From NCBI RefSeq assembly GCF_030812415.1, contig NZ_JAUSST010000010.1, positions 1 through 64,000 of the forward strand: a stretch of 64,000 nucleotides of DNA. Reading direction: 5' to 3'. The notes beneath the pieces were generated by a model. The model was not told the origin of the DNA, did not search any database, and was given only the letters and a program-made list of their open reading frames with translations. Source of the DNA: Paenibacillus harenae (GTDB lineage Bacteria > Bacillota > Bacilli > Paenibacillales > Paenibacillaceae). A program made the position numbers and the translations under genes. Numbering within the stretch: position 1 is the first letter of the stretch; every line of letters begins with the position of its first letter. Shown here piece after piece: positions 63,623 through 64,000 of this stretch.

Positions 63623-64000
63623 TTAACCCTTCACCGCGCCCGCCACCATGCCCTTCGTGATTTTGTCGGCAAGGAGGAAGTAGATAATAATAACCGGCAA
63701 CGCGCCCAGTACGAGGAACGCTCCGATTGCACCGTAATTGACGGAGTACTGGCTGACGAAGCTGTTTACGCCGAACGGCAGCGTCTTGAGCGCTTCGGAC
63801 GAGATGAAGGTCGATGCCAAGATGTACTCGTTCCAGATGTTGATGAACGTAAGAATACATACCGTCATCATCGGCGGGACCGATACCGGCAGGATGATAT
63901 TCCAGAAGATACGGAACACGCCCGCTCCGTCCACGACGGCCGATTCCTCGATCTCATGAGGGATTGTTCTCATGAAGCCGCTTAGGATGAACACCGCAAT
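63623..64000 (-). CDS. CUT1 sugar ABC permease, MalG-type (5' part beyond the window)
   Basis: Only the last 125 or so residues are present; the frame is open through position 64000. Visible are the EAA docking loop EIEESAVVDGAGVFRIFWNI, membrane segments such as MMTVCILTFINIWNEYILA and VLGALPVIIIYFLLA, and a short basic end. It belongs to a second sugar importer, transcribed toward and probably controlled by the neighbouring YesM/YesN-type pair. No good terminator is visible in the 111-base gap before the kinase gene. Confidence 0.92.
   Translation of the reverse strand: MAVFILSGFMRTIPHEIEESAVVDGAGVFRIFWNIILPVSVPPMMTVCILTFINIWNEYILASTFISSEALKTLPFGVNSFVSQYSVNYGAIGAFLVLGALPVIIIYFLLADKITKGMVAGAVKG

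Overview
The window looks like a chromosomal segment of an endospore-forming, low-to-mid-GC Firmicute of the Paenibacillaceae (Paenibacillus/Cohnella type). The evidence is the set of sporulation genes (spoIIE, spoVT, yabP, yabQ), the Bacillus-style gene order and the very strong AGGAGG-type ribosome binding sites. No species call is possible from the sequence alone. Most genes from 1 to 40.3 kb and from 50.4 to 64 kb are on the minus strand.

Region by region (minus strand unless stated). 1-180: leader and promoter of an rRNA operon that runs off the left edge. 214-3140: two exported-protein genes, each with a cyclic-di-GMP-I (GEMM) type leader. One is a transglutaminase-like protein behind THREE tandem aptamers. 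The other is an LPXTG wall protein, broken by a frameshift, behind a variant aptamer with an intrinsic terminator. 3.2-12 kb: lysS, greA, dusB, a yazB-like regulator and the folate/p-aminobenzoate operon (pabB-pabA-pabC-folP-folB-folK). 12-19.5 kb: cysK, a yacD/PrsA-like foldase, hslO, coaX and the NAD operon nadA-nadB-nadC. 19.6-24.5 kb: a BMP-type nucleoside ABC importer. 24.9-40.3 kb: ftsH, hpt, tilS, yabT-like kinase, yabS-like VWA protein, spoIIE, yabR, divIC, yabQ, yabP, rqcP, hbs, a MazG fusion and yabM. This is close to the Bacillus subtilis order.

40.9-50.3 kb (plus strand): an alpha-mannan utilisation locus lies between yabM and spoVT, which are neighbours in B. subtilis. It encodes a GntR/LacI-type regulator, a GH125 exo-alpha-1,6-mannosidase, two CUT1 sugar permeases, a sugar-binding lipoprotein and a secreted GH76 endo-alpha-1,6-mannanase with three CBM6-like domains. 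The likely division of labour is that GH76 cuts the mannan backbone outside, the ABC system imports the oligosaccharides and GH125 releases mannose inside. No transporter ATPase is present, so a shared MsmX-type ATPase elsewhere is probable.

50.4-64 kb: spoVT; a nickel/cobalt ECF transporter (cbiM, cbiN-like, and a cbiQ-cbiO fusion with an internal start signal for free CbiO); two tandem secreted RCC1-like/copper-amine-oxidase-like paralogues on the plus strand; a VanS/OmpR-type two-component pair; a small sigma-factor-like protein; a YesN/YesM-type two-component pair; and the 3' part of a second sugar permease that continues past the right edge.

The most unusual items are the triple c-di-GMP riboswitch array and its variant neighbour, the CbiQ-CbiO fusion with an internal ribosome binding site, and the mannan locus inside a conserved sporulation cluster. 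Several promoter/operator pairs (nadA, cysK, cbiM, spoIIE) are also readable. I saw no tRNA gene, CRISPR array, prophage or intact insertion sequence.
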